A DNA stretch of 64,000 nucleotides from Magnaporthiopsis rhizophila (Eukaryota > Ascomycota > Sordariomycetes > Magnaporthales > Magnaporthaceae), in the NCBI GenBank assembly GCA_003049465.1, contig PYSS01000153.1, positions 1 to 64,000 of the forward strand, in the 5' to 3' direction. Below, piece after piece: positions 10,195-20,876 of the stretch. A model generated the notes under the pieces. That model had not been told where the DNA came from. It saw only the letters and a program-made list of their open reading frames with translations, and did not search any database. A program made the position numbers and the translations under genes. The first letter of the stretch is position 1, and the number at the start of each line of letters is the position of its first letter.

Positions 10195-12342
10195 CGTGGG
10201 CTTGCCCTGGCGGGTATGCCTGGCTCTGGCTAGTCGTGGAGGAAGAGTGCGGAGGTCAGGCGGCGACTCCAACCCGAGGCACGGAGCTAGGGGTTGGGCT
10301 GATGGCTGCTGCTACGGCGGCGACGTCCCTCGGGTCTTTGGAGGAGCGGCACGAAGCGATGGCTGGCGGCTGGGAAGAGCAGAGGGCAGCAGGCGGAACC
10401 GGGGGAGGCATAAGGGCGGGCACGCGAGGAAATAAATACCGCGTCGTGGCTTCACGGCTGCCAAGGCGCGCAAGAACCCACCGCAACCAACGCAGGGAAC
10501 CCTCGCCGCGACGACAAGGAGCGGAGGAGAGCTAGCTTCCCCACACGCGGGGGCGCATGGATCCTCCCAGTGCTACCTCCCCGCATTCTTCCAGACGTGG
10601 AGAAGCCGCGAGTCCGAGCTGCGGGCTGTCGTTAATTGGGGTCTTATGCCCAGAGCTGAGGTGGTTGCCCGCCAGCCAGCTGCAAACGGAGACACGGAAG
10701 AGTGCGTACCCGACCGGTCGCAGTAGGATCGCGCGAAAGTCTGGGCGCTGGGGTGTGTCCTGTAGCGTGGCCGCAACTGTCGGCAAAGCTGCCCGGATAT
10801 TCCTGAAAATGGCCGAGTCCAGCGTCGATCCCCGCTCCGGCGAGCACGCTGACTGGTGACCGGTTAAATGCGAGTTGGGGCACCCGTGGGGCAACCGTCG
10901 GCTATGGAGGCATCCCTGCTGGGTAAAAGAAGCACTGGGTGCTAGTGCCATTGCAGGTCTGTGTGAGTGTGTCTAACGGGAATCTCGGCTGCTCGCAACG
11001 GAATCCGATCTGCATGGTCTTTCGCATTCCTTCGACCAAGCCGGAGCGGCGTTCCAACTGCCCAGCGCCTCTCAAGTGCCTTTTTGGTCAAAGAAAGCAC
11101 CCAGTTTTGCCTGTCGGCTCCACGCATCGGTAAATATGGATGGAGGACAGTCCTTCCCCACCTTGACCTGGTTGGTCCAACGAGCAAGGTGCCAAGAGAG
11201 GGCAGGGGTTCCTGGCGTATCTCGGCCGATCCTTTCTGTGGCTCCTCGCCGTGCCAAGGGCGAGCTGCTGCCCTCATCCTGTGACCAGCAGTGCCAGCGC
11301 CATTATTCACGCGACCCTACCGGAGTCTTTTCGGTGTCATTCGCGGCCGAAAAGGCTAGAGCTTTGTGCTGCATGTAGCATGGAAAAGTGGCAAGCTCGG
11401 CAGCAGCCGCGGAGGGTAGTATATCATGCAATGGACATCAGTCAACATCCCTGCCTCGTGGTCCCATCCGCACAAGGCACCAAGCAATGCACGCTGGAGG
11501 CGCTACCGGCTTACCGGGAAAACGCAAAACCTCGTCTCCACCTCCCGCCTGACAGCTGGAGCTTACCAGTTCCCGCGGGGATACAAAAATGAGGCCGGGC
11601 TGCATCCCAAGAAGCTAACGGCATTTTCGGATAGCCAAGGACATCCCAAGTAGGGAGGATGCTGGCATTGGGTCTTGGCAACACATTTGGCCAAGCCACG
11701 CATTTGCGCAACCCGCCGCCTGGGCGCCTTGTGTCTGCATGCTTTACTTGTGGCGTGCCGGTCCAATAACGTGGCGCACACGTACATTGCCTTGGGGAAT
11801 CTTATGTGACATGCTCCAAGGGCTGGCTGCAATGTCAGAGGTCCTTAAGCGGCACGCCCCGCACCCCAACAACGTTTTTTTTTTGGGGCCCGCCCTGCCA
11901 CACCTTCGACCGGGCCATTTTGTGGTACTCGACCAGAGCCACGAGCTCGAAAGGTTTTCCAAAATGCAGATTAGGTGTGGGCACCGTGCACATTGTTCGC
12001 TTCCCGATAAATGCTCCCTATCCAACGTCCAGTTGTAGTCCCACTTCGCCAGAGACCGCAAACCGGCAGGTTCGTTGGGAATAAAAACGAGGGTTTGGGC
12101 TGGCTTTATCCCCGTCGTGAGATTTAATTATATAACCCTTCTACTTTTAAACGCCCAGTACTTGCTGAAGCGGCTTAAAGATAGCCTGAAGCACAACCAC
12201 AAGTTAATACCGCAACCCTTTGTCTTGCGCTGGCATGCATATAAAAACGTCACGTGCGGAAAGGTATAAAAAAATGTATTTAAAACTATTGCCAACCCCT
12301 GGGAAATGGAAAAGGCGAATGCGTTAAATACAGGGAGAGTAG
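10195..12342. other. 2.1-kb gap between genes, no convincing gene
   Basis: Normal GC with many overlapping open frames of 60-140 codons in all six frames, none with a recognisable domain, signal peptide or splice pattern. The first few hundred bases are the transporter's promoter region. From about 12.1 kb the sequence becomes more AT-rich. Confidence 0.5.
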
Positions 12343-12364
12343 AAAAAAAAAAAAAAAAAAAAAA
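12343..12364. repeat. 22-nt poly-A run
   Basis: Uninterrupted A. It lies about 150 bp past the 3' end of the repeat-precursor pseudogene on the minus strand. Confidence 0.9.
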
Positions 12365-12509
12365 GCGCCAAACGAGCGACTAGACTTTTGCCAAACCGGA
12401 GCTGCATCGCGTTTGATAAAAGTCATGTCGGCCGTCCCCTCCAGTTCTTATTCTTATCTTCCCCGATGTGACGCAGGCCACGCTGGCAACACCGATGCCC
12501 GTCCAACGT

Positions 12510-13484
12510 TTAAGCGTCTTCCATATCGACGTCACGCTTGCGGTTCTTGCTACCCTTAACCGGTTAAAATTTGCCCAGTGGCTTGTCCTCATTGGCTGAC
12601 GGAGACAGTTCCTCTCCCTTGGGCATTCTCGGGTGCTGGATCGGCCGAGGCCTGTCCAATGGCGGCTGGTTATCGGACGGACTCTTGGGCTTGCCAAACT
12701 TAAAGTTCTCCGACCACTTTGATTCCTTGGGGGTCTTGGGCGTTGTAGGTCGTTTTGCCCGGGTTTAGAGGGCGTGCGAATCTTCATTGACGTCGCGCCT
12801 AGGGTGCGAGGGACGTTGAGGCCTATGAGGCGTAATCGCATTATTCCTTGAGAGCCTGGGGGATGGCGGATTCTCGGGGGGGTCCGAGTGCGGAACAAGC
12901 GGGTACGAAAATGTAACCTTCTTCCCACTCTTCCGGGGCGGCGGCGGCGGCGGCGGGTTATTCTTTTTCTTATCCTTCTTCTTTTGAGCTCCAAATGACG
13001 AAGGCTTAAGAATGCCCGTACGGGCTTCGAGAACATGCGAGCCATGGTTAACGTCGCGCTTGGTAAGCTGGTCACTTTTAACTGGCTGAGATTGGTCCAG
13101 TTCCTTGGGCTTGGGTCGCGACAGCCCTTCCGTTGGGCGGTTGTAACTCCACGAAGACGGAGATTCCTGTTTGGATTTGGGTCGCGACCGCGCCGGGGAT
13201 CCGCCCTTCAACAGGCGCGTCCCCGCCTTGGATGGAGTCCACCGGGCTTCGACGGCGTGTGAATCGTCAACGTCCCGCTTAGCGGGCCGACCGCGATGCC
13301 CAGCGCCCTTACGGCGAGGCCCGTCCAACGGCGAGGCCGGCGGCGGCGGCGAGTCCGGCCTGGGATCGTTACGCCGAACCACGGAAAACTGCGTGCCGGC
13401 GAGATCCCCAAAAACGTTCGGGGCCGTGAGGGGCGTGGCTAAAACGCCAGCGAGGAGGGCGGGGAGAAGGTACTTGGCATGCAT
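12510..13484 (-). pseudogene. Secreted kexin-type repeat precursor with two in-frame TAA codons
   Basis: Translation from the ATG ending at 13484 starts with a clear signal peptide (MHAKYLLPALLAGVLATPLTA). The rest is a basic, proline-rich, disordered protein with four evenly spaced dibasic repeat starts: KRDVDDSHAVEAR, KRDVNHGSHVLEAR, RRDVNEDSHAL and KRDVDMEDA. They are spaced about 73, 87 and 87 residues apart. KR/RR is the Kex2 cleavage signal in the Golgi, so peptides beginning DV(D/N) would be released. The frame is interrupted by TAA at 12765-12767 and 12564-12566 but stays open and repeat-like beyond both, ending at TAA 12510-12512. Both stops are explained by CAA-to-TAA, the favoured RIP change. 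If the first stop is used, a 239-aa secreted protein with three dibasic sites is still made, so function is not excluded. No splice sites that would remove the stops were seen. Confidence 0.7.
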
Positions 13485-14113
13485 CTTGGCGGCTCTTGCA
13501 ATCAAGGAGCGGGATTGTAAAACCAAGCCTAATGCAGGTAGAAGGGGACACCGACAATACGAAAATCAAGGAAAAACAGAAAGAAAAAAAAGAATGACAC
13601 AAATATAACATAAAAGGAAAGAAAGCCTAACGCTGGGTTAAAACACAAGAAAAGTGTGAGGAGAAACAGGACGAATTAATTATTTTGCTAAAAGGAATGA
13701 ACAGTTATATATACTTGCGTCCCCAAAATCGCCAAGAAAAACGCGTATATGTAAATGTCTTAGGGTCCGGTTCGGAACCGCTATCCCTGCTGGGGGTGGC
13801 GGTAGTATGCGCAGTCGTTTTACAATTCTCATGCACGACCAACAGCGGCAGTGAAACGCCATGCTTGATCGACCGATGAACAGGAGTGGATAAAGGGGAT
13901 ACGGAGCCACGCCACCGGACTGCCCTTGCTTCATCGTTCTTTTTTTAGGGCGGCAGGCACCAGCAACTTTAGGAAACCCACTGCGTACCGTAGGGCTGGC
14001 CTATCAAACCCTTTTTTTTTTTAATTTTTTTTTTTAATTTTTTTTTTTTTTACCCACAGGATGAATCGGGCTGCGCAGAAAGATACGTTCAAGACGGCGA
14101 GCCTCGTTAAGTT
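13485..14113. other. Intergenic, no gene seen
   Basis: Promoter side of the repeat-precursor pseudogene. It contains T-rich runs at about 14008-14051 next to the transposon end at 14114. Confidence 0.5.
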
Positions 14114-15963
14114 AGTGCACCCCCTGTCCGGCACCCCCCCTGTCCGGCACCTCCACCGGGATCCGATTAACACCAAACCTATTGCATTTAACTGCAAATT
14201 TCTACCTTTATTCAAGTAACCTCGATGCAAAATAAAGCTGATTCCTGATCAGAATTTTCCGCTTTTTTAAACGCTGTATCCATTACCTCCTTAACGTTAC
14301 CCCTTGCCTTTGCAACTCGGCGGATATCCACAAAACTTTTATTGGGATCCGTGGCCAATTTTCTTTTTTTGCAAGGCCGTTATACTTTTAATTGGGCCTT
14401 CAACTGTTTAATTTTTTAATAAGCTATAGCCAAATTATATTTGTGCATATTATAGCCTTTTTGAAATTTTCGGAAAAAAAGCCGGGTTATAAGGCTTATA
14501 GGGATCCGGGCTTTGATAATACTAATTTGGATGGCCAATTTTTTCGATTATTTGGAAATTTTTTATAAAATTTGGGATATTCGAATAAAGATCGTTAAAT
14601 GTTATTTAATTTTATTATCCTTTGCAAATTGTTAAATTTGGGCTTATTAATTGTTTTGTTGGAAATTTTCGAGTAAAAATCGGCTTAATAAAGGTTTTTG
14701 AATATTCCGGGGCCAAAAACCTAATACCCGCCACCCTAATTTAATTATATAAAGGATAAAAGCTTATAATTTTGCAAAGGTATAAGCTTATAAAAAAAGC
14801 CTTTTTTTAATTACAGTTGGGCAGGTAAATAAAATTTGAAACCTTATTTTTTGGCGGTAGGCTTATTTAAAAGGGCTAAAAATAGATAAATTAAAGGATT
14901 GCAGCATATAAAAGGTATAAAAGGGTAAATAAAAAAGATAAACGTTATTTTAAAAATAAAGATATATAAATTTTTTAATTATATAAAATCCATGGCCATT
15001 TAATATTAAAAAATATAATACAAAAGCAAAGGGTTACATATCCGGGAGGAAAATTTTTTGCAATAATTTAATAATAATACGGTTAATAATCCACCCGTTA
15101 TTTATTACAGTGAATTCCCAGCTTTCGAAAAGGCCTAAATCTTTTAAAAACCATTATTTTTGCACACTTTTCCCTTTAAATATAATAAATAAAAAAAGGG
15201 TAATTTTTATGGCCGAAATGCATTTGATAAAAAAGGTTCAAATACAGGTTCCAGGCTTTTTTTTTTGCAAAAGCCGGGTTTTTGCAAGGCCTAAAACAAA
15301 CCCGTTACCGGTTTTCCCCTTTTGCAGGCCGCTTTCGTTAATATTATATGTATTTTCCGGCTTAATCCTGGCCACCTCCGGTATTTGCAGGTATTCCCAC
15401 CATTATTTTATTATTGCAATTATAACCCTTTTAATACATGCAGCTTTTATACACCGGCCTTTCCCGGTACGGATCTCTGAATATCGGCCTAAAAAGCCAC
15501 GAATCCAATGCTTTCTGAAAAGCTGAAAAGCACCCCTTTGCCGGAGGATCTTTTGCGCAAAAAACCGAACTTTTACGTGCGTTAGCAAAAGCCTTAAAAA
15601 GGCCTATAGCAAAATCCAATCGGCTAAGCGCTTCTCCTGCTCCGGAGCTATCCGCTGATAGGCCTTTTATAACTGCCGGATAGGTAGGGCGCTTTTGAGA
15701 TGGCCTTGTAAGGTTGCCCTTGGTACCCCCCAAAGTTGGGCGGTCTTTGCAATTGGGATTTTGGCCTGCACGGCTGCAACGGCCTGTTCGACGTTCTTTT
15801 CGGTATACTGTTTTTCTGGCATCCGGCCGTTAGAATGCAGCAAAAAGTAAAGGAAACGGATCAAAATTGATGGAATCCCGTAGAATTGAAGTACGCGCGA
15901 CGATTCGAGGTTATTGGCCCGTGATGGTGCCGGACAGGGGAGGTGCCGGACAGGGGGTGCACT
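14114..15963 (-). mobile_element. pogo-type DNA transposon with GC-rich double-motif ends (relic C)
   Basis: The ends are inverted repeats of about 40 bp. The left end (14114-14154) reads AGTGCACCCCCTGTCCGGCA and continues with a second CTGTCCGGCACC. The right end (15925-15963) is its reverse complement. Inside, minus strand, lies a transposase: psq helix-turn-helix (KNVEQAVAAVQAKIPIAKTA, then PRATLQGHL) at about 15800-15690, SRLDFAIGLFKAFANAR near 15620, ENIYNINESGLQKG near 15360, and PLVIFKGKSVQ-like IFKGKSVQK near 15170. Catalytic regions further left are shredded by stops. The body is A/T-shifted while the ends remain GC-rich. At 1.85 kb its size is normal for the class. It is inactive. 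Confidence 0.85.
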
Positions 15964-16975
15964 GATTTAATGGGTCCCTGCATATGCATATTGAGTGCTA
16001 GAACGTGCAAACCGGCAGGGCGCTATACTTAAAAGGCTTGGGCGTTGCATTGTAACCGTTTCTCTACCCAGATGGGGCAAGCGATTTAAAAGATTTTAGC
16101 CATTTGTTATGCCACGGCACTACATTGTATATAGCGCAGATAGGTCGTTGGAATCGGGCTTCTCCTGTTTCGCTCACCAGCATCGCTGCCCGGAACCTCC
16201 ACCGCCGTTTCTCTTCTTCGCTTAACCAGATATTCCGAGGAATGTCGTGCTCCGCGGCTTTCCTGCGGAGCCGTGCCCTACCTGGACACAATGCGTGACG
16301 AGTCGAACACAAACTGTCCCTCGTTTCGACTGTCATGCAGCCTGGACCGTTGCTACCTACCCACACTCGCTACACCTTTTCGGGGTTGTGACCGTCACGT
16401 TCCCCGCTTTTCGTCCGAGCGATTCCAATACTGGGACAAGTGTTTTTTCTCCATTGCTATCCCAGATTTCAAGTTCAGCCGAACCTAACGGCTTATAACC
16501 CCGGAAGGGTGTACGTCACATGTTCGTTGCTACCCGGCCAATGACCCGAGCAGTTCCCGTCCCTCCCCTCGTGCTGGAAAGGCGACACGGGAGGGACCGA
16601 GCAGAGATTTTGAGAGGAAGTCGTGGGTACTCCGACTGGCGATTGGGCGGTTCGTACAAACGGGCAGATTACTCCGTCGTCTTATGATGGGGCCATCTCG
16701 AGGCACGATCATTAGCCCGGAGTCGGCACGCTTCTTTCCGGGTTCAGCCGCCGCGCCACGCTAGTGCAGCCCGGGCCAGCGTTACATAGACCCGGGCGGA
16801 GTGGGTTGGACCGTCAGCTGAGGCAGCTGTCGCAAAGGCGATGCGATGCGGTCATATGTATGTGATGTCAGCGAAGCGCTTTGTGTCTCTGTGTTCTACC
16901 CGATTCCCCTGCAGCATCTGTCACTCCAAGAAAAGAAAAGAAAAGAAAAGAGAGAGAGAAAAAAAACACGCAAAC
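15964..16975. other. Intergenic, no gene seen
   Basis: Normal GC with short open frames only. The last part is the promoter and leader of the hydrolase gene, including the purine-rich AAAGAAAAGAAAAGAGAG stretch just before its ATG. Confidence 0.5.
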
Positions 16976-17848
16976 ATGACAGCCGGCAAACCCGCTTTCG
17001 TCATCGTCCATGGCCTCGCCTTCGCGCCGGCAACCTTCGGCCCGCTCCGCAAGGCCCTGGAAGGCGCCGGCTATGACGTTTCCATCCCCAGGCTGCCGAG
17101 CATGGGCGAAGGCGTGGTCGGGGCCACCATGGCCAACGAGGTGGCAGCGGTCCGGGCAGCCATGGCGCCTGCCCTGGAGGCGGGCAGGGATATCGTGCTG
17201 GTGGGGCATTCGTACGGCGGCATGGTCGTCACGCCCGCGGCGCTGGGGCACGGCAAGACCGAGAGGGAGGCGCAGGGACTCAGGGGCGGCGTCAAGGCCG
17301 TGGTCTACCTCGCGGCGTTTGCCGGCTGGGAAAGGGGCAGATACCCCATGGACGTGGTCTGGGGGTCTGGCAGCGGCATCCCGGCCATGACGAAACCGCT
17401 CGAGGTTGACGGCAAGGTGAGCGGGCGAGCGGGAGGGGCATCGCTTGGTCTGGATATGCAGGAGATGCTTTGCTAACAGCTTGCGGGGTCACAGGCCACC
17501 GACAACATTCCCATCCCCAAGGCGCGCACCGAGCAGGATAAGCAGATTGCGCAGTTCATGTTCTTCAACACTTGCACGCCCGAGCAGACCGAAAGATGCC
17601 TGGGGCTCCTGGAATCCATGTCGCTGGGCGCGGCGCTGGAGCCGACAGAGGTGGTGCCGGCAGACCTGAAGACGTCGCTGACCTACATTCTCGGCGAACG
17701 AGACAACGCCATGCCGGTGGCCGTCGCGGAGAAGTTTGTGGCGGGCACTCGCGGAATGAAGGAGGTGCGAATGGACACTGGCCACGTGCCGTTTGTCAGC
17801 CACGTGGACGAGCTGGCCAGGGTGCTGGAGGCGATTGCGCAGGAGTAG
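16976..17848 (+). CDS. Alpha/beta-hydrolase (esterase-like), two exons
   Basis: Join 16976-17416 and 17495-17848. The intron has a GTGAGC donor, a TGCTAAC branch point and an ACAG acceptor, and joins in phase 0 to give 264 aa. The fold is shown by the oxyanion motif VHG at residues 11-13, the nucleophile elbow GHSYGG at 77-82 (Ser79), an acidic residue at ERDNAMP (Asp217) and the histidine at TGHVPF (His244), in the canonical order. No signal peptide is present, so a cytosolic enzyme is likely. The closest general type is the small EstC/pyrethroid-hydrolase-like group of bacterial and fungal esterases. The substrate is unknown. The start follows a purine-rich leader and places the first beta strand immediately after the Met. 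An upstream in-frame ATG at 16841 would add a basic, low-complexity extension and was not chosen. Confidence 0.9.
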
Positions 17849-18316
17849 TAAGCTTGTTGTTATTTGGGTTGGACATTTGACAAAATACGACTGCAATGTG
17901 TTGGTGCGAGAGGAGATGTGTACGATAGGATGGCACTGTTACAATCAACTCAACTCTCCCACCAGCACAGCAATCCACTGGCCCGTGCATTGGCCACCTC
18001 CAGTCACTGTCCTACAGTCCCGTCCAGGCCTGACAGGCCCAGAACTTGGCACCGCAAATCACGGCCCAATTTTTAGAATCGGGTGCGTCATGACAATGGC
18101 GTGCAAGAATCCATGCGAGTCTTTGTTACTGCAGGACAGCGTCATCTGCGTGGTTGTGAGCGCTGGCTGTGGCATTGTTGCCATGGCTTGGCTAAAAATA
18201 CACTCCAAATATATCATCATGCCACTGCCCTGCCCCGGCTGCTCCTAGTCTTGTCAAGCATCCCTGATTATACCCCACGCGCATAGTGTACCCTTCGATC
18301 CCGGACATCTATCACA
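17849..18316. other. Intergenic between two co-directional genes
   Basis: Terminator of the hydrolase and promoter of the GH17 gene. No further gene is visible. Confidence 0.6.
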
Positions 18317-19261
18317 ATGCAACTACACCATCTAACAACCCTGGCCCTCGCCCTCGCCACCCGCGCCACCACTCAGCAGGTGCAGGGCTTCAACTACGGC
18401 TCGACCAACAGCGACGGCTCCTGCAGGGGCTACGCCGACTTTGTCCGCTTCTTCAACGAGGCCAAGACGCTCGCCGGCGCGCCGACGCGCTTCACCTCGG
18501 CCCGCCTCTACACGTCGGTCCAGTGCGGCACGGCGGCCGACCCCATCTCGGCGTACCAGGCCGCCGTCGACACCGACACGTCGCTGCTCATCGGCTTCTG
18601 GGCCAGCGCCGGCGCCGGCGCGTTCGAGAACGAGCTCAGGTCGCTGCTGCGCGCCGTCGAGACCCACGGCGACGCCCTGACGTCGCGCATCGTCGCCATC
18701 AGCGTCGGCTCCGAGGACCTGTACCGCAGCAGCCCGCAGGGCATCGCCAACCGCGCCGGCCAGGGCGCCACCGCCGCCGAGATCGAGGCGTACCTCGGCT
18801 GGGCCCGCGACTGGTTCCGCGGCACGCCGCTTGAGGGGAAACCGCTCGGCCACGTCGACACCTGGACGGCCTGGGTGCTGCCCGAGAACGCGGGCGTGAT
18901 AGCGTCGGTCGACTGGCTGGGCCACAACTCTTTCCCCTACTGGGAGAACACGCGGCCCAACGCCATCGAGCAGGCCGAGGAGAATTTCTACTCGGCCGTG
19001 CGCGAGACGGAGAGGGTGGCTGCCGGCAAGCCCGTCTGGATCACCGAGACGGGATGGCCGCACCGTGGGCCGTCGCAGCGCGCCGCCGTGCCGTCTCCCG
19101 AGAATGCCAGGACCTACTGGAGGCAGGTCGGCTGCAGTCTGTTCGGCAGCCGCAACGTTTGGTGGTATACCCTCAAGGACGCCAACACGGCGCACACGGA
19201 CATTTCCTTTGGCATCACGCCCATTGACAGCTCGACTCCCATTTTCGACCTGAGCTGCTAG
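18317..19261 (+). CDS. Secreted glycoside hydrolase family 17 glucanase
   Basis: A single exon of 314 aa. A signal peptide (MQLHHLTTLALALATRATTQ) is followed by a full GH17 TIM barrel starting QGFNYGSTNSDGSC. The acid/base glutamate is Glu133 in SVGSEDLYR, and the nucleophile is Glu244 in WITETGWP. The aromatic-rich WWYTLKD lies near the end of the barrel. GH17 enzymes cleave or transfer beta-1,3-glucan in the fungal wall. The protein stops at DLSC without the Ser-rich stalk and hydrophobic tail needed for a GPI anchor, so it should be soluble or loosely wall-bound. The residue before the acid/base Glu is Ser, where Asn is usual in many GH17 enzymes. The gene converges on the DUF3500 gene with only about 90 bp between stops. 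Exact activity (endo-glucanase or transferase) is not decided by sequence. Confidence 0.93.
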   Translation: MQLHHLTTLALALATRATTQQVQGFNYGSTNSDGSCRGYADFVRFFNEAKTLAGAPTRFTSARLYTSVQCGTAADPISAYQAAVDTDTSLLIGFWASAGAGAFENELRSLLRAVETHGDALTSRIVAISVGSEDLYRSSPQGIANRAGQGATAAEIEAYLGWARDWFRGTPLEGKPLGHVDTWTAWVLPENAGVIASVDWLGHNSFPYWENTRPNAIEQAEENFYSAVRETERVAAGKPVWITETGWPHRGPSQRAAVPSPENARTYWRQVGCSLFGSRNVWWYTLKDANTAHTDISFGITPIDSSTPIFDLSC

Positions 19262-19350
19262 GGTGTTTTGCAGGTGTAAAAGATGACAGTGATAGACGGC
19301 AATCTGGCAGTTAGGTAGGCTCACAAAGATACAAAAGACACAGGATATCT

Positions 19351-20715
19351 TCAACCCTCCCATAAAAACTTCTGCTCCTTCCCTTCAAATAGCGGCCTCA
19401 GAGCCATGCCATAATCACCCCCATTGGGCGTCCGGAGCAGCGTGTGGATGTGGAACTTGGCCGGCTCGGCATTGTTCAAAAACACGCCCGAGTGGTGGTC
19501 GAACTCAACAATGATGACGGGGCTCTGGATCCGGTAGTAAAAGGGATCCTCGTCCGTAAACCCGCCGATCCAGCAAAAATACGTCTCGTGGAACCACGAC
19601 CTGACCTGCTCCAGACGCAGCCGACGAGCCGTGGCGGGCAGGTAGAGAAGATACTGCTCCGCAATCTTGACCACGAGCTCCTGTTGGTCGGTCCCCATGT
19701 CTGCCACGACGACACCCTCGTAGGGAACGACGCGGTTGTCGCGGTACGCTCCGCACAGGTGTCGCTGGTCGTCGTGGTTCCATCTCCCCTTTGGCATGGC
19801 CGGATCTTTAAGCAGCTTGTACACCTGCGCCGCGGCCTGCTGGTCAGGCGACAGCGACTGCATCAGCCTCAGCCCCAACTCCTCCTCGACGTGCAGGATG
19901 CGCGTGCCCTTGTGCGGCCCGTCGTCGATCAGGTTCGGCTCGGCGCCCGTGAACCACGGCGAGATGACAATTTGGGTCTTGTGCAGCAGCACGTTGAGAC
20001 ACAGGTGGTGGCCGTAGAAGGAAAAGCCCCAGGGTGCCGTGGGCGACGGCTCGCCGAACAGGACAAAGTTGTACGAGAACTCGTTGCAGACGCGCGGCGC
20101 CCCGACCAGCTCGCCCAGGAAGCCATTGATGCGCATGGCGCCGACTGCCTTTTTGTAGCCCTCGGGCGACAGCGTGCGCTCGATGATCTTCAGGACGCCA
20201 TCGCGCAGGTCGGCCGTCAACTCGTCGAGACGCAGGCCCTTGTCGCTCAGCAGCAACTCGGGGTTCGACCACGAGCGCCACTCGGGCGAGTCGATGTGGT
20301 AGCTGAGGGTCGACTTTTGCTGGTCTGTTAGCCTGTCGACGACGGACACGGCCGCGTCGACAATGTCGTGTATGGGCACGCCCTCGTCCTGGAGCTCGAA
20401 GAGACCGTGGCGGACGTTCCCTTTATTTATTTTTTTTTTTTTTTTTTTTGCTGCTGTCAGCGTATAACTACAGCACCGCTACAGACAGATACGCAGCCGG
20501 CCACACATACCATCCGAGGTCACGCCCCTGAACGGCTCCGTGAACAGGTCGCGCCAATGCAGGTACAGCGCGTACAGCCACGGCGGGTTGCCGCTCTGCT
20601 TGAAGGCGGCGGCGTACTCGTGCGCATCCTGCTTTTGCATCGTCATGAAGCGCGGGATGCTGAGGTCGGGCAGGAAGCGGTGGTAGTCGCCATTTTTGTC
20701 GTCTGGGCCAGCCAT
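19351..20715 (-). CDS. DUF3500 family protein, two exons
   Basis: Join on the minus strand: 20715-20511 and 20420-19351, giving 424 aa. The intron has a GTATGT donor and an AAAG acceptor and keeps phase. It contains a 20-nt homopolymer (20430-20449) just before the acceptor. The conserved DUF3500 features are present: NEFSYNFVLFGEPSPTAPWG with FYGHHLCLN in the middle, then EELGLRLMQSL, and the C-terminal block YFCWIGGFTDEDPFYYRI, VEFDHHSGVFL and FHIHTLLRTPNGGDYG. The paired histidines and acidic residues suggest a metal site, but no reaction has been established for the family. No signal peptide is seen. The start MAGPDDKN is the first Met giving the conserved N-terminus. The gene is convergent with the GH17 gene. 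Confidence 0.9.
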
Positions 20716-20876
20716 GTCGGCGTGCTGTGGATGTGCTGTCGTCAGTGTTGTTGCTGCTCGGGCTTGGTTCAGTTGTTCCTTCGGCACAGAAAGATATGGC
20801 CTGATACCCCGCCCCCGCGCAGCCCGAGAGCAAGTGCCGAAGGTGGAGACTGCACAGTAAATCTCCCCAGGGCAGC

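Noticed and set aside
10532..11900. Several 100-140-codon open frames as genes
   Set aside because: Frames of similar length overlap on all six phases with no domain, signal peptide or splice support, as expected by chance in GC-rich DNA.
12510..13484. Ustiloxin/dikaritin-type RiPP cluster around the repeat precursor
   Set aside because: No DUF3328 (UstYa-like) oxidase, tyrosinase or methyltransferase is visible in the window, and the spacers between dibasic sites are far longer than known cores. Only a kexin-type precursor is supported.
1..16000. Starship giant transposon carrying the accessory genes
   Set aside because: No DUF3435 tyrosine-recombinase captain or other Starship hallmark could be read on either strand.
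18332..19363. 343-codon antisense frame over the GH17 gene
   Set aside because: Its composition (Gly/Arg/Ala-rich) mirrors the complement of a GC-rich coding gene. The plus-strand GH17 has catalytic motifs and a signal peptide.
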